NCBI RefSeq assembly: GCF_030936135.1
Contig: NC_082604.1
Location: 1,366,501-1,430,500, forward strand
Source of the DNA: Gavia stellata
Taxonomy: Eukaryota > Chordata > Aves > Gaviiformes > Gaviidae
Length of the DNA: 64,000 bases
Direction of reading: 5' to 3'
Part shown: positions 25,490 to 53,539 of the stretch, piece by piece
How the letters are laid out: each line of letters opens with the position of its first letter
Numbering within the stretch: position 1 is the stretch's first letter
The notes under the pieces: model-generated
The model's input: the letters and a program-made list of their open reading frames with translations, nothing else
Told to the model about the DNA's origin: nothing
Databases searched by the model: none
Made by a program: the position numbers and the translations under genes

Positions 25490-26110
25490 TCCTACAAACG
25501 CTACCCGCGCTCCGCCGGCCCGCGGCTCTCCGGTGGAAGCAAAGACGCGCTTCGCGACGCCGGTTCCCACTGTCCCCGGGAGGGCTCCGAGGGGCCCCGA
25601 GGGACCGCAGCCGCCCCGTCCCGCCGCCCCAGCCGGACCCCGGCGTGCGCGAAGGGTGATGCCCAGCCCCGACCCGCACACGCACCCTTGGCTGGCGGCC
25701 GGTAAACCGGCCCTTCCCGGGCGAGAGGCATGCGGGGAACCGGGGCCCCGCCGGGCTCCGCGCAGCACAACCGTCCCCCGCCTCCACGGCATCCCGGGGG
25801 GTCCCTTACCGGGGGCTTTGGGGCCGGGGTGGGGTGGGGGAGTAGTGCTTCGCTTCGCTTCGGCTCCGGCTGCGGTGCGCGGCGGCTCGGCCGCGATCGG
25901 CGCCGGCAACGGGAGAAACGCCGTCCCCACCTGTTGCTGCGGCTGCTGCTGCCGGGGTCCCCGGACCGGGCGCGGTCCCCGCCTCGGCGGCACCGGGCGG
26001 TGCAGGGGCGGTGCGGAGGGCGGTGCGGGGGAGCCGGGGCTGGGGGGGGGCAAGGAGCCCCCCCGGACCAGGGCGAGCGGCTGCACGGAGCCCTTTTTGT
26101 GCTGTAATTG
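25490..26110 (-). promoter_or_regulatory. CpG-rich block, probable LRRC3 promoter or 5' exon
   Basis: About 600 bases with very dense CG dinucleotides and G/C runs. The block lies about 1.2-1.9 kb upstream of the LRRC3 coding exon on its strand and beyond the end of TRPM2. Human LRRC3 has a noncoding first exon ahead of its coding exon, so a CpG-island promoter here is a reasonable inference. No transcription start was identified. Confidence 0.55.
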
Positions 26111-26576
26111 AGTGATGCTAATAAGGTTTCGGCAATTCTGCGGCGGGGGGAGAATGCGGGTCTTGAAGCTTTATCAGCTGCTGGAAGGCGGGATCGCCCC
26201 TTCCCTCCCCAGCTGTACCCCCAGCCTGGTCCTCCCGGCGCTTGCGCCGGCTCTCTCGGCAGAGCACGGTGATGGGAGGCCACCAGCAGCCAGCGAGCAG
26301 GCCAAGAGCGAGGGGAGAAGGTCCCGTGCCACCGCCCCGGCACACAGCTTGCTTTCCAGCAGCCCCTCGCATTGACTCCAAATGTGTCAAGTCATCTCTG
26401 CAGCCAGGGTTTGGGGGGGTGAGTCTGCAAGCGAAGTGAGTTCGTGCGACAAGATTGGGGCTGGGAACGCTCAAACTGGGCTCCCCCTGGACGTGCGCTC
26501 CAAGCACGGCCTCCAGGAATGGCCCCTGGTTAAACAGCCGTAACAGACCACCAGCCTTTAGTTATTTAATACACCG

Positions 26577-26582
26577 TTTATT
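26577..26582 (-). terminator. Candidate poly(A) signal of TRPM2
   Basis: The plus strand reads TTTATT, giving AATAAA on the minus strand about 1.2 kb past the TRPM2 stop codon. This would imply a 3' untranslated region of about 1.2 kb ending short of the LRRC3 CpG-rich block. Confidence 0.4.
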
Positions 26583-27789
26583 GAGCTGGGTTGACTAAAT
26601 TGCCAGTCCAACCCCGCCGCCTCGCCAAGCCCCAGTGCATCACTGGTGAAACCACAGTTGTGCTGTGGTGGCTACCAGTTTGGGAAGAACAGCCCTGGCT
26701 GGCCAGTGTCTGATCCATCAGGAGAGGGCAGGGGAACTGAATCCCTCCCTGAGCAGTCCCAAGCATAATATGCCACCGTGGGGCTGTTCTGGGCTACTAA
26801 GAAATGTCACCAGTGTGCCTTGTTCTCCCCATGGCAGGCAACGGAAAAGGCGAGTGAAGGACCCCTTAAGAGCAGAGATGCCTGGGATGGACACGCCGAT
26901 GTCCTCTCTCCCGTTCCTACCTGCCCACGGGACCACAGAGCACGGATCACCTGGGTCCCAGCAAGCTGCCCCTTTCCGTCCACGTGCACAAGGGGATGGG
27001 AGCAGGCAGGTGACATTTAGCTGGCGACTTGACTCAGGCAGAGGGAAGGAATTCAGCTACAAGATGGTGCTCAGCGTACACGCGCAGGATCACCTAACAG
27101 TACGGGACGTGGCGGGTGGACCTGTGCGGAGCTATGAAACCATAAGCCGAGAGCTGCTCACACCTTCCGAAGTGCTGGATCGCAGCTCAGGACCATGTTG
27201 TTGGGTCTGAGGCAACTGGAGATGTGGGGACAGCTGCCACAGGAGCGACTTGCAGGGCAGGCAGGAGTTTTAGGTGCGAAAGAGCCCGAGCCTTCTCCAG
27301 AGCAATCCTCTGGGAGCTGTGGCAGCGGAGCTGCCAGGGCTCGGAGCAGAGCTGCGGAGCAGAGGTGCCCAGTCCTGGGTGGAGGGGTAGCTGGGGCTGG
27401 TGAGCCCCCCAGCACCCACACTGAAGCAAAGAGCGGGTGGGGGCTGAGAGAAGTAAGACCTTGCAGGACCAGCCTTGTGGCTCCGCTTGGCCCAAGCCCT
27501 GGGCTAGTGCTGTGGCTGATGTGGAAGCACCGAGAGACAAGCTGGGGCTGAGCTTGGTGGCTCAGGTGACCGGGATGCTGCGTAGGCACTGCCCAGGCAC
27601 GCCCTGACCCCGGCTGCTGGGGAGGGGACAGTTTTCCTCCCAAGGACCTGCAATGTGCGTTCATGGAGGCAACCAAAGTACTAGTCTCCAGTAGCCAGCC
27701 GTGGTCTCACAGGTGAGCTGTGGTAGAGCTGCAGGTCCCAACCAGAACCTGGCCCGGGGCAGCAGGAGCCCTGGCTTGTGCTTGAGGAC

Positions 27790-44095
<16,306 letters not shown>

Positions 44096-46170
44096 GGCTG
44101 CTGTGTCTTGCCCCGCTTGCCCTCTTCTCTCCTGTTCCTAGGCTGGGAGGTCCTGAACACCTCCATCCTAAATGCAGCAGAAAAGAAGGATACTCATGGA
44201 CTTAAAGCACTGGGGTGTCCTGTCCATCATTCCCTGGGTCAAGAGATGTCTACCTGCCGGACCCTCACCACGGTCCTGGCGCAGGGGCCGCATGGGTGGT
44301 CAACCAGCCTCGGCACGCGCCGTGCTGCCCCAGGCAGCCTGGCAGCCTCCAAAAATCGACCCCGCCACGCTCTGCCCGCCGGCACAGCTGCTGGCCTGCC
44401 TGCTCTGCTGCCTGGACATCCACCAGCCCGCAACTCTCCTCGCTTGCTCTCCCGCTGCAGGCAGCGGGGATATTTCTGGCAGCGGGAAGAGCAGAAACCA
44501 GGTCTCTTGCGCGAGCAGCACAAGCATGGCCCTGTGTGGAAAATCTGTATCAACACGCTGGCTGCGGAGACAGGGCACTCCTCCGTCACGGGGGGTCTCA
44601 TGGCCCCCAAAAAGGTCCCCCGACAGCCCAGCGCCGAGGTGGACACAGGCACGCTGTATAGCGGGGGGCTGCGAAACTCCTGAGCCCTCCCAAACACTCA
44701 CAGCCCCCATGGCTGAGCTCCTGAACTGCTGAGACTGGATTGCTGCTGGAGCAAGGATGGAAAAGCTCCCGGGTGTCTCTGGAGCCCAAAGGGGAATGGT
44801 GTCCTCTCAGGGGAGCTAGGACTAGGTAATGGAGGCAGCACAGCACCCAGGTAAGGGGCTGGTGAAACTGTGGGGTCAGCAGGCCTGTGTTTAAGGAGGA
44901 TTTTGGCTGCCTTTCTGCCAGCCAAACTCCGCCTCGCACCTAAGGGTGGGGAGCCCTTAGGGGGGACGACGAGTGGTGGAGCAAAATCATGGCTACCCCT
45001 GTATTTCCTTCACGTCTCCATCTCCCAGGCTCGGCGCTGCTGCAGGCAGGGAGCAGCGAGGAAAAGCCTTTTTGTCAGCCTCCTTCCCAGGCTCCCTCCG
45101 GGAGGTACACAGCCCCACCGACCTTAGGAGCCAGGTTTTGGCAGACTGGCTTTCTGCATCAGCACAACCCACAGCAGACCTGATTGCTTGAGAAAGAGCT
45201 GTCTCAATAAGGTCAAACACACCCTTAATTCTTGTTCCTGGCCCCCCCAGGGCGGGCAGGCTGGTGGGGGTTTGGGGCATGGCCACAAGCAGCTCATAAG
45301 CCCGTGCAGAAAGGGGTCTCACAACGGGTCCTCCATGGACACCCCGGGGGTGAACAACCCTGCTGATAAAACACCCAGAATACTTGTCCTTAACGGCTCC
45401 GGGGCCAAGGGCAGAGCTTCTCCTGCAGCATGTGCTGCAGGCAGCACAGGGCCCCTCACCCCGGGGGTCCGGTCACCCCTCGGCTGCACAGGGTGGTCAC
45501 AGCACCCATCGGGATGGGGGTGCAAAGCCCTGACCGCAGGCGCTGAACGCTGCCTATGAACCATGCCCACCCTCCCTGCCCCTCTGCCGGCACGACCGTC
45601 AGCAAGCCTTGTACCTTCCCCGCAGCATCCTCCAGTCGCATCACCAGCTCCTCTGCTCCGTGACTGTCGCAGGGATTCAACGCTGCGTCCCTCTCCTCCG
45701 GCGGGTCATTTTGTCACTGGAGACATAGCCAGTGAGTGGAGAATAGGGCAGAGCTGCCTGTGAGCTGCCTGCAGAGAGGAGGAGATGGTAGAGCTGCTGG
45801 CAGCCTCCCAGCAAATCAGGCTGCGGAAGCGGTCCCTGCTGAGAAGCCGCATCGCCCAGGCAAGCCTCGGCTGAGTCACGCTTCCCACGATTTCCACCTC
45901 CAGCCTCCAAGCGCGCGGCCTCCCGATGCCGTCAGCCCCGCGCGGGGTGAGACGCTCGCATCCGAGACCCTCTTGGCAGATGTCACGAGCAGGGGCTGCT
46001 CGGGAGACGGCGGGACCCCGGCACACGGATGCTGCTGGAAAGGAGCGGCAGCCCTGCGGCTCTGACGGAGGCTTGGGTGCATTGCAGGTTTAGCAAGGGT
46101 GATGAAAAAGCCCTTCCCTAACTTCTCAATTTCAGTCTGTCTTTATAGTATGAAAGTGTATTAACTTCAT

Positions 46171-46175
<5 letters not shown>

Positions 46176-46201
<26 letters not shown>
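46176..46201. repeat. (TA)n microsatellite
   Basis: Thirteen uninterrupted TA dinucleotides, flanked by a T-run on the left and an A-run on the right. Confidence 0.95.
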
Positions 46202-46207
<6 letters not shown>

Positions 46208-49200
46208 ATGTATTTTAGTTATACACTGATGCGACGAGGTAGTGGAATTTTACTGGAGACTCTGATATTGTTCATGCTGAAGTAAAACAGCCCAGCCCTG
46301 GAAAGAAGGACTTTGCTTCTGGGAAGCTTAGAGCAGTCCATGAAGGATAACGGACAGCTTTATCCCTGGGACAACCACGATAATACCAGCATCCCAGCCC
46401 CTCTGACATGTCTTTGAAATCCTTCCAGCATCATCGGGTGTCACAGCTCAGCAAGACGGACTCCAGGGACGCCTGGATCAATAGACAAGCGGCAAGAATG
46501 CTGCAGAAATAGAGCGGCTTTGCGAAGTTTCGCTGTGATTAGCAATTAGTAGCGCGGGTGTTAGTGATTAGTCGAGTTGTGTTGTACCTGAATGCTTGAA
46601 GGGTATAAGAACCCCACGTAAAACCACATTCGGGGGGCCCCAGTTTGGCTGGGACACCTCATGCCCATGAATATTTAGCCTCTCGCCTCGGTCGGCATGG
46701 GCCAGGCGCGAATTTTCATAACGTAAGCCCCAGGTGAGGAACCTCACCGTCACACCACAGGCACCAAACGCCTTTCGGCCGGTGCTTCCCACCTCCCTGT
46801 TTCAGATGCTATCCTCCTCCCGTTATGCTCCATGCCCTAAATGAACTGGCTTCTCCGCTGGATTTGCAGCCACTTAACTTGCATTTGCTTAACGAAAGCA
46901 GCATTCATCTTCCTCCGGAAACGTGCTAAGCGGCAAAGCCAGGCCAGGAAGGCAGCCAAGGCAGTGGATGCTGCAGCAGCGAGCGATTTGGCCGGCTGCG
47001 GCTCAGCGGCAGGTACACCAGGCAGCCCAGACGACTGTGCCTCGGAGCGAGCCGAGGGTCCTGCAGCACTGGGCCCCGCGTATCCCTGATGGATCTTGCT
47101 GGAGAAGACCATAAAACGTCACGGGGCAGTGTCGGGAGACAGCTGGGAAGAGTCATGTTGCTGGTTCTCAAATGCCGGCACGTCCTTCAAGTCCGGGGCT
47201 GAAGCCCTGCGCCCCGCTACATGTTGCGACGGGCTCAGGTGCTGGGGCAATGCGTTGAGCAAACAAGTAGGGTCCGAAGGAAAACACGGTGCGGCGATCA
47301 CGTCCTTTAGCTGGTTCTCCAGCCAAAGCATGTAAGTTAGCGTGGGCCATCTATGCGATGAGTTCTTCTGGTTTCCTTGAAGAGCAAACAGCTGAGACAT
47401 TTTCGCTGGGAGAACAGATGCCGCTAATAAGGCAGTAAATAAAATCCATGTGCAATGCTTTCCAGTTCGGTTGTAATTAACTCGGCACTGCCAAAAGAAC
47501 TGAGGCCAGAACTGCACATTAATTACACATTAATGTGAACGTTCATGCGCTCTCGGCTGGCTAAGCTCCCTGGAGACTGTGGCTTTTATTTCACTTTTGC
47601 GTACGCCAAAACCACCGTGGCCCAGTGGGACCCGCGTGGAGCCAGCGAGGGTTCCCGCTGCTCCTCCTAAAAGCCCAGCTACAACCCAGCAAGGATGAAA
47701 GCAAGTCCTGGCAAGTCAACATCCATTTGCGACAGCGGGAGGACGGAGGTAAGAGCATGAAGGGCTCTGGCCGCTCTCCAGAGGATGTGCCCGCACACAC
47801 GTCCCGTGCCCCAGGTCAACCTCAGCCAGGCTGATGTTTACGAACCAGAATGCTTTTTGTTGTTGAAGAACAGCAAACCTCCTGCCAGCGCCACGGAGCC
47901 TCCGCCGGGATCAGCCCCTTGCTCCGGGTCTCTCCCAGCGGTGACCCCGGCTCTGCGGGAGCCCCGTCTCCCGCCGGGTCTCTGTCCTCCCAGAAGCCAT
48001 CGCGGTGCTGCCCTGGCGTGGCTGCTGCCGCTGCGCGTGCCGGGGCCTGTTCCGGAGGAACCTGGCTGCAGAGCGGGGAGGACGCCTCCCTCCTCGGGTG
48101 GGAAGGCGTTCAAATGACCTGGCGAGGGAGGACACGTGCCCTGGTCTGCAAGGGGAAGGGGGTCCCTCCCCCGTCTTCCCCCCGCGCCCCAAAAGCATCG
48201 TTTGGGCCCATTCCTCCAAGGAGGCCCCGTGAAGGATGCCTCCTTCCAAGGGCATCTCCTGAACTGACACCTCTTGCCCGGTGGAGGCAGAGGCCGGCAC
48301 GGGCTGGGAGGAAGGAAGGACCTGGGATGAAGGCATTGTGACCACCAGCCCTTCCCCGGGCAGGGCCGGGGGGGCATCCCCACCCAGGCAAGCAAACTGG
48401 TGCGGAAGGAAACCGGGCAGAGCCCCTCTCAGCATCCCCGGCGCTGGAAACGGCAGCTCTACAGCTTGGATCCAAGCCTCATCCCGCTCCTCGGGCCGGC
48501 GGACAATGGACCAGTTCTCTGCCAAGGCTGGTCACAGCGCCTGCCCCCGCACACAGCCGTGTGCTTTCGGGGACAGAGGAAGCGTTTTGCGCTGGCTGGC
48601 GCAGAGGGCAGGTACCGGCAGTGGGGGATCTTCGGCAGAGGGACCTGCCGCACCTCCCCAGAGACATCTCTTAACGATATTCAGCCGCGTTTGCGTTCCT
48701 TCACTCCGCCGCCACCCATTCTCCATGGCCAGGATGGATTAGTGGGGCTCGCTTATGCCTGAGAAATTCCATCGAGGGGCTGGGATAGAACCAAGAAGCC
48801 TTTAAACACTGATCGCCCGGCGAGGCTCCCTTACAGATTCAGCCTTTTCATCCCTCCGTGGCCCCCGCGTGGGCTGACGCCCGGCACAGAGCGGCTCTTC
48901 CGGGGGGATGAGCCGACAGCACCCTGCAATACAGCCGCAGCGCCAGGGCGGGTTAGGCTGTGCTGGCAGCAGCGCGGCGCCCTGCAATATTGATGGGGAT
49001 GTGGCATGAAACACAGGAACGTGGCTTGGTGCCGGAGGTGCCCTGTGTCTCGGGTTAAGCAGATAGATGTTGCGAGCTGTGACATGAGCCGCACGTGAGC
49101 CCGCTCCCGTCTCGTTACCGGCATGGCGGGCGAGGGCCGGAGCTTTACTAGCTACTGGGCCAAGGGAGGATTTTGCCGAAAGCCCTGCGAGGGTTGGATC

Positions 49201-50105
49201 TTCCTCCAGGTACCAGAAAGCCGCTTGCAAACCTCCTGCCTGCTACTCCGCTGGAGTGCCGGGGAACGACTGAAAGGGCCACCTCGATGCCTGGCGTGGC
49301 CTGGGACCTCCTCCGAGGAGAGGATGCCGCTCGGAGGGAGCCTTTGGGAAGTGACAAAGAGCCATGTCCCGCTTGCCAGCGTTTTCCGATTTAATGAGAT
49401 TTTCATCTTTGCATCCGTCCCCGGGGCCCAGAAGGCGCTGAGAGGCTGTGGCCGCCCCGAGCAGCCTCACCCCATGCTCGGCTGCCCTTGCTGGGGCAGG
49501 CACGGCCCCCAAAGCTCTCCACACCGACGTCTGGGTCCGCTCACTGGGAAGGAAGGTCTGCCAAGGCGGCAGGCAGGTCTGGGCAGCAGCTCAGCCCCAG
49601 CGCCGGGAGCTCCCCAGCCACCCCGTGCATGGGAGGGGATGGAGCGGAGTGGCGGGGAGGGCCTGGCACCCTTCGGGGCACGCTGCCACCGCACAGCTCT
49701 CAGGGATGCCCCGGAGTGCTCCCCAGCTGTGGGGGAGCGGGGAAGAGCACCGCGTTCTCCTGAAAAAGAGACTCCCTACACACGAGGCACATCCCGGCTG
49801 GGGCCGCTTCTCCCGCAGGCAGCACCCGCAGGTGCCCTTCGGCAGGCGGCTGTGCCAGGGCTGCCTCCCCCAGCCCGGAGAGCCTCCCCGCGGGATCGCA
49901 GCCCTCCGCAGCACGGGGGTGTGCGGGACCAGGGGAGGAGAGGAGGGTCTCCCCCAAACCTCCATCTCTGTCCCTTTCCCCACCCTGGCCTTCAGGAGAG
50001 CAGAGAGTGGCCCCTTCAGGGATCTGCTTGGAAGAGCCCCAGGGGACTCTCCCTTCCCCTCTCCCTTCCCCTTCTGGGGTGCATCCCCACAGGGGTGACC
50101 AAAGC

Positions 50106-50320
50106 TGCACGGAAGAAACCAGCAATGGCCCCTCTCCTCCAGCTCCGACATCCACCTTCCTCCCTCTCTACCAGTTGTTGAGCCGTATCCCACCCTCTCC
50201 TCAAGTCCCACAGCCATATCCTTCCTTCTCCCCCAGGTCCCAGGGCCATATCCCACGTCCCCGATCCAACAGCAATGAGCAAACCGGCACGGAAGAAACC
50301 AGGCGAGGCCCCTCTCACCA
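50106..50320 (-). repeat. Direct and tandem repeats in the RING gene 3' flank
   Basis: The segment 'gcacggaagaaacca' followed by a similar GGCCCCTCTC context occurs at about 50108 and again at about 50288, 180 bases apart. Between them, on the minus strand, two to three degenerate units of about 30 bases start GATATGGC or GATACGGC. Confidence 0.6.
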
Positions 50321-50331
50321 TCCCCAGGGTT

Positions 50332-50337
50332 TTTATT
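50332..50337 (-). terminator. Candidate poly(A) signal of the RING gene
   Basis: TTTATT on the plus strand, giving AATAAA on the minus strand only about 30 bases past the RING ORF stop. This would make a very short 3' untranslated region. Confidence 0.55.
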
Positions 50338-50365
50338 CCAGAGGGACCCCGGGGGGCCAAGACGC

Positions 50366-50941
50366 TCACAAGCGGAGCCAGGGGAGGCAGCGCGCGTGGT
50401 CCCCCGAGCCCGGCTCTTCCTCCCGGACCCTGCGCAGCCACGATGGGTCTTCGCTCGTCTCCGGGGGGTAGCGGAGCCGGCTGCGCCCATCACTGTCCCA
50501 CGGCCCGGACAGGCTCCGGACACGCTGGCGGAGCAGGGCAGGGCTGCGCTCCCCACCCTCAGCAGAGAGACTCCGGCGCCAGGGACCTCCAGGGCCCCGC
50601 TGCTGCTGCTGCTGCCGCCGCCCCTGCAGCCACGGCCACGGCCCCGCGTAGGGATGGAGGCGGCCGCAGTGATGGTGGGCCACCCCACCGTGGGCATCCT
50701 CCAGCTGCAGGCGGCGGATGGCCATGATGGGCTGCCGGCAGAGCGGGCAGGTGGCAGCGACGGCAGTGGCAGCCCAGCGCTGGATGCAGGCATGGCAGAA
50801 CGCATGCCAGCACGGGGCCACGCCAGCGGGCTCTTCAGGGGGCCCCAAGCAGATGGGGCAGGTGTCCCCCACCCGGGGGATCCTGGCGGCTCCCGGCACC
50901 GCCGGCTCCTGCCCGGAGGCCTCCATTGCTGCTGCTGGCAC
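50366..50941 (-). CDS. Intronless C3HC4 RING-finger protein, Topors-like
   Basis: A 191-codon uninterrupted frame with a complete C3HC4 RING near its N-terminus: Cys28, Cys31, Cys44, His46, Cys49, Cys52, Cys65 and Cys68, in the order CPICL, PCWHAFCHACIQRW, CPLCRQPI. The wording and spacing around the last cysteines (CPLCRQPIMAIR) recall the RING of TOPORS, a ubiquitin and SUMO E3 ligase with many small relatives in birds. After the RING come a five-Gln run (110-114) and a basic, Arg-rich tail with no known domain. Met6 could be the true start. Support for a real gene is the intact RING, an AATAAA about 30 bases after the stop and a CRE-type upstream region. An E3 ubiquitin ligase role is inferred from the fold only. 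A retrocopy origin is possible. Confidence 0.72.
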   Translation of the reverse strand: MPAAAMEASGQEPAVPGAARIPRVGDTCPICLGPPEEPAGVAPCWHAFCHACIQRWAATAVAATCPLCRQPIMAIRRLQLEDAHGGVAHHHCGRLHPYAGPWPWLQGRRQQQQQRGPGGPWRRSLSAEGGERSPALLRQRVRSLSGPWDSDGRSRLRYPPETSEDPSWLRRVREEEPGSGDHARCLPWLRL

Positions 50942-50959
50942 TCGCTGTCCTGGCAGCTG

Positions 50960-51125
50960 CTGGCGGGACTTGATGGGTGCCGCTGGCCAGACTCGAAGGC
51001 TCGTGTTCCGCAGGTGGGACTCGGTGGCTCCTTGGCTGCTGGAAGGTCACAACGTCTGGCGTGCTGTGGGCAGGACTCGATGGCTCGGGCGCTGCGCACA
51101 GGACTCGACGTCTCGTGTGCCACTG
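50960..51125 (-). repeat. Degenerate ~28-bp tandem units upstream of the RING ORF
   Basis: Imperfect units built on 'aggactcgatggctcg' recur at about 50965, 50988, 51018, 51071 and 51100 on the plus strand. They lie just upstream of the RING ORF start, probably in its leader or promoter. Confidence 0.55.
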
Positions 51126-51133
51126 GCAGTAAG

Positions 51134-51203
51134 TGACGCTGGCGTGTATTCTTGCCCACCGCAAGTGACGTCATGGGGTGACTGTGACTCTCCGGTGACA
51201 TCA
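51134..51203 (-). promoter_or_regulatory. Cluster of CRE/ATF-type sites upstream of the RING gene
   Basis: A perfect palindromic cAMP response element TGACGTCA lies at 51166-51173. It is flanked by a half site TGACG at 51134-51138 and a near match TGACATCA at 51196-51203. The cluster is about 195-260 bases upstream of the RING ORF start, a usual place for promoter CREs. CREB/CREM-family control is inferred. Confidence 0.5.
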
Positions 51204-51369
51204 CAGGGCTCCCGGGGGCGCACGGTGGGGCGCAGCCAGGAGCTCCCCCAGCCTCAGAGACAAACCCTGTGATGCAAAGCCCACCTGGCAGCGTGCTTCT
51301 CGCCTCCTCCGCGTTTGCTCGGGCCCCTTTCAGGCGGTCCCTCTTGCGGGGGGGTTGTTGTGCCAGCGT

Positions 51370-52195
51370 CACACACTCACAGAGCGGTTGGGGTTGGCAG
51401 GGACCTGCGGAGCTCATCTGCTCCCAGCCCCTGCTGCAGGAGGGCCACCCTCAGCCGCATGGACCCTGGGCACCACTGAAAAGAGCCAGGCTCCACCTTC
51501 TTTGCACCCTCCCTTCAGATATTTAGATAGATACGCAGAAGATCCCCGAGCCTTCTCTCCTCTGGGCTGAGCAGTGCCAGCTCTCTCAGCCCCTCCTCCC
51601 TGGAGAGATGCTCCAGCGCCTTGCCCATCTTGGCGGCCCTTCGACAGACTCTCTCCAGTCTGTCCCTGTCTCTCTTGTCCCGGGGAGCCCGGCACCGGAC
51701 ACAGCACTCCAGGGGCAGCCTCACCACTGCTGAGCAGAAGACAAGGATCTCCCCCTTCCACCTGCGGCTCCTCGTGCAGCCGCAGCCACCGTTGGCCGCC
51801 TTTGCTGGCTCAGCTTCTACGTGGTGTCCACCAGGACCTTCTCTGCAGAGCTGCTGCTTTCCAGCCGGGTGCCTCCAGCGTGTCCTGGTGCCTGAGGCTG
51901 TTCCTCCCCAGGGGCAGGACTTTGCATGTGCCTTGGCTGAACTTCAGGAGGTTCCCATCAGCCCTTTTCTTCAGCCTCTCAAGGTCCCTCTGGGTGGCGG
52001 CGTGATCTGCTGGTGTCTCAGCCACTCGTCCCAATGGGGGAATCATCGGCAAACTTGCCCAGGGCGCGCTGTGCCCCATCATCCAGATCACTAGTGAAGA
52101 GGAAAAGGAACAGACACAGTATTGAGCCCCGGACTACACCACTAATGATCGGCCTCCACCTAGGCTTCATGCCACTGATCAACACCCTCTACTTC
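51370..52195 (-). repeat. CR1 LINE fragment, reverse orientation
   Basis: This reads as the reverse complement of a CR1 3' half. Recognisable stretches, left to right, are 'gttggggttggcagggacct', 'ctctcagcccctcctccct', 'gacacagcactccaggggca', a Lys/Leu-rich pol tail region and 'accactaatgatcggcctcc'. The 3' end is at the left, about 51370, and the 5' truncation is near 52195. Many differences from consensus make it older than the copy at 495-875. Confidence 0.88.
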
Positions 52196-53338
52196 AACAC
52201 CTACAGCATCAACAGTCAAAGTCCCTTCTGCACAGATCAGAGACTATTTGCAAAGTTCTGCCTCCCCCAAGCCGCCTGCTCTCTCCAGAACCATAAGAAG
52301 GTTCTGTGCTATCATTTATCGGCCCCAGTTAGCATTTTCATCTTCAAATACAGGAGCTCAGGAATATAACATAGCATCTGTTGTATCATTTGCCTCCTTG
52401 TAGCACTACGTGCTGAAACCGCCTCTATCAGAATCATTTTGTGCTCCCTGCAAACACGCTGAGGACACCACTGCGAAGCTCACAGAAGCTTGGGCAGCAG
52501 AGATTTCCAAAATGGCAACGGTTTTAAATCCCTTTGGCCGAGGTGGGGCCAGGGTCCCGAAGGAAGCTACAGGTGCAAACCAGACCCATCGTGCCCTCAC
52601 ACAGAGTTTCTGCACAACAGTTGGCATCAGAAAACTCGCAAGAAAGAAAAGTCACCACCAAGGCCTTCCCTAGAGCCGCACACCCACCACAGAAAGCCTT
52701 TGCAGACAATCGATGGAGAAACGCAGCCAGAACCGTCTCTCCTACCTCTGTGGTAGACCAGAAGCAGTGCTAGACCTTTGCCTCCCTCACTGCTGAGGGA
52801 CTCGATGACACATTTCAGGAAGGTCAAAGGCTGCGTCATGACTGCCAAGTTAGAAAAAAGAACTACTGAGATCAATCCCCGCTCTTTGCGGTTTCTCTTG
52901 CTGCCTGTTGCCTCACAGTTGTCACCCGAGCTCGTGTGATATTCTGCACTGGAGCTGGGGAAGGTCTGGTCCTGACCTCTAGGACTGCCCCAAGTCCTTC
53001 CGCATCAGCTGCATGGCACCAGCAGGATCGGGTCCTGCAACACTTTTCTCCATCCCACAGCAAGACGTAGGTGCTCCCTCCAAAGATTTCAGCCAAATTT
53101 CATTAGGCAGGAGCTGGAGTCCTCAGGGTCTGTCCCTCAGCGCAAATTCATTTCTGATCCTGCTGCTTCCGCGGCGTTCTTCAGATTGCAGGGAAGGGCC
53201 CACAAGGTTGGATCTGCAACCCAACGCCTACTAATGAACAGGCATCAAAAAGCCCCTCTGTAACCAGTGCCAGAGCAGAGGGATGCTCAGACCGCTCTGC
53301 AATCACACCCAAAGACACAGCCATAAAAATAAAACCTT
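52196..53338. other. Spacer between the CR1 copy and the THAP4 3' end
   Basis: About 1.1 kb with no recognisable gene, RNA or repeat. Base composition becomes more balanced here than to the left. Confidence 0.5.
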
Positions 53339-53350
53339 TTTATTTTTATT
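53339..53350 (-). terminator. Tandem poly(A) signals of THAP4
   Basis: Two overlapping-type hexamers (TTTATT at 53339-53344 and 53345-53350 on the plus strand) give AATAAAAATAAA on the minus strand, about 190 bases past the THAP4 stop. The mature 3' untranslated region would be short. Confidence 0.7.
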
Positions 53351-53539
53351 TTGTTTTAATATCCCATTACAGAAACATCTGAGTAACATTCTCAAGAGGA
53401 CGGGCAGCTCCGCGGCCCTGGGGATAATCGCAGGCAACCAGCTCCGGGGTCTGCCATGCCGTGCTCCCGAGCTGCCGCTGCTCTCGGTGCATGACGCCCC
53501 GCTCCTCGCCCTCAGTGGGGAGACCCGGCCCTCCTGGCG

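Larger units (their letters stand above)
24400..27789. other. Spacer between LRRC3 and TRPM2
   Basis: This holds the LRRC3 upstream region and probably the TRPM2 3' untranslated region. Contents I can support are an A-rich tract near 24767-24779, a long hairpin at 25329-25405, a GC/CpG-rich block at about 25490-26110 and a candidate TRPM2 poly(A) signal at 26577-26582. No coding sequence is recognised. Confidence 0.6.
44096..50331. other. Gene-poor spacer between TRPM2 and the RING gene
   Basis: This contains the presumed TRPM2 promoter side, a (TA)n run at 46176-46201 within an AT-richer segment of about 46090-46760, and a stretch of weak tandem and direct repeats near 50106-50320. Overlapping open frames at 47.6-50.1 kb have no recognised domain. 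In human the neighbour here is CFAP410. I see no CFAP410 coding sequence. Confidence 0.5.

Noticed and set aside
46090-46760. Possible LTR-like segment with a TATA-type word near 46609
   Set aside because: The wording loosely recalls a retroviral LTR promoter, but I could not see paired ends, a target duplication or any internal part, so no element is called.
47838-48525. Open frames of about 200 codons on the minus strand
   Set aside because: The frames overlap each other in different phases, have no recognised domain and have GC-driven composition.
49591-51417. 608-codon open frame on the minus strand
   Set aside because: It overlaps the RING gene in another frame, shows no domain and has the Arg, Gly and Pro bias expected from GC-rich DNA. 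The RING frame is far better supported.
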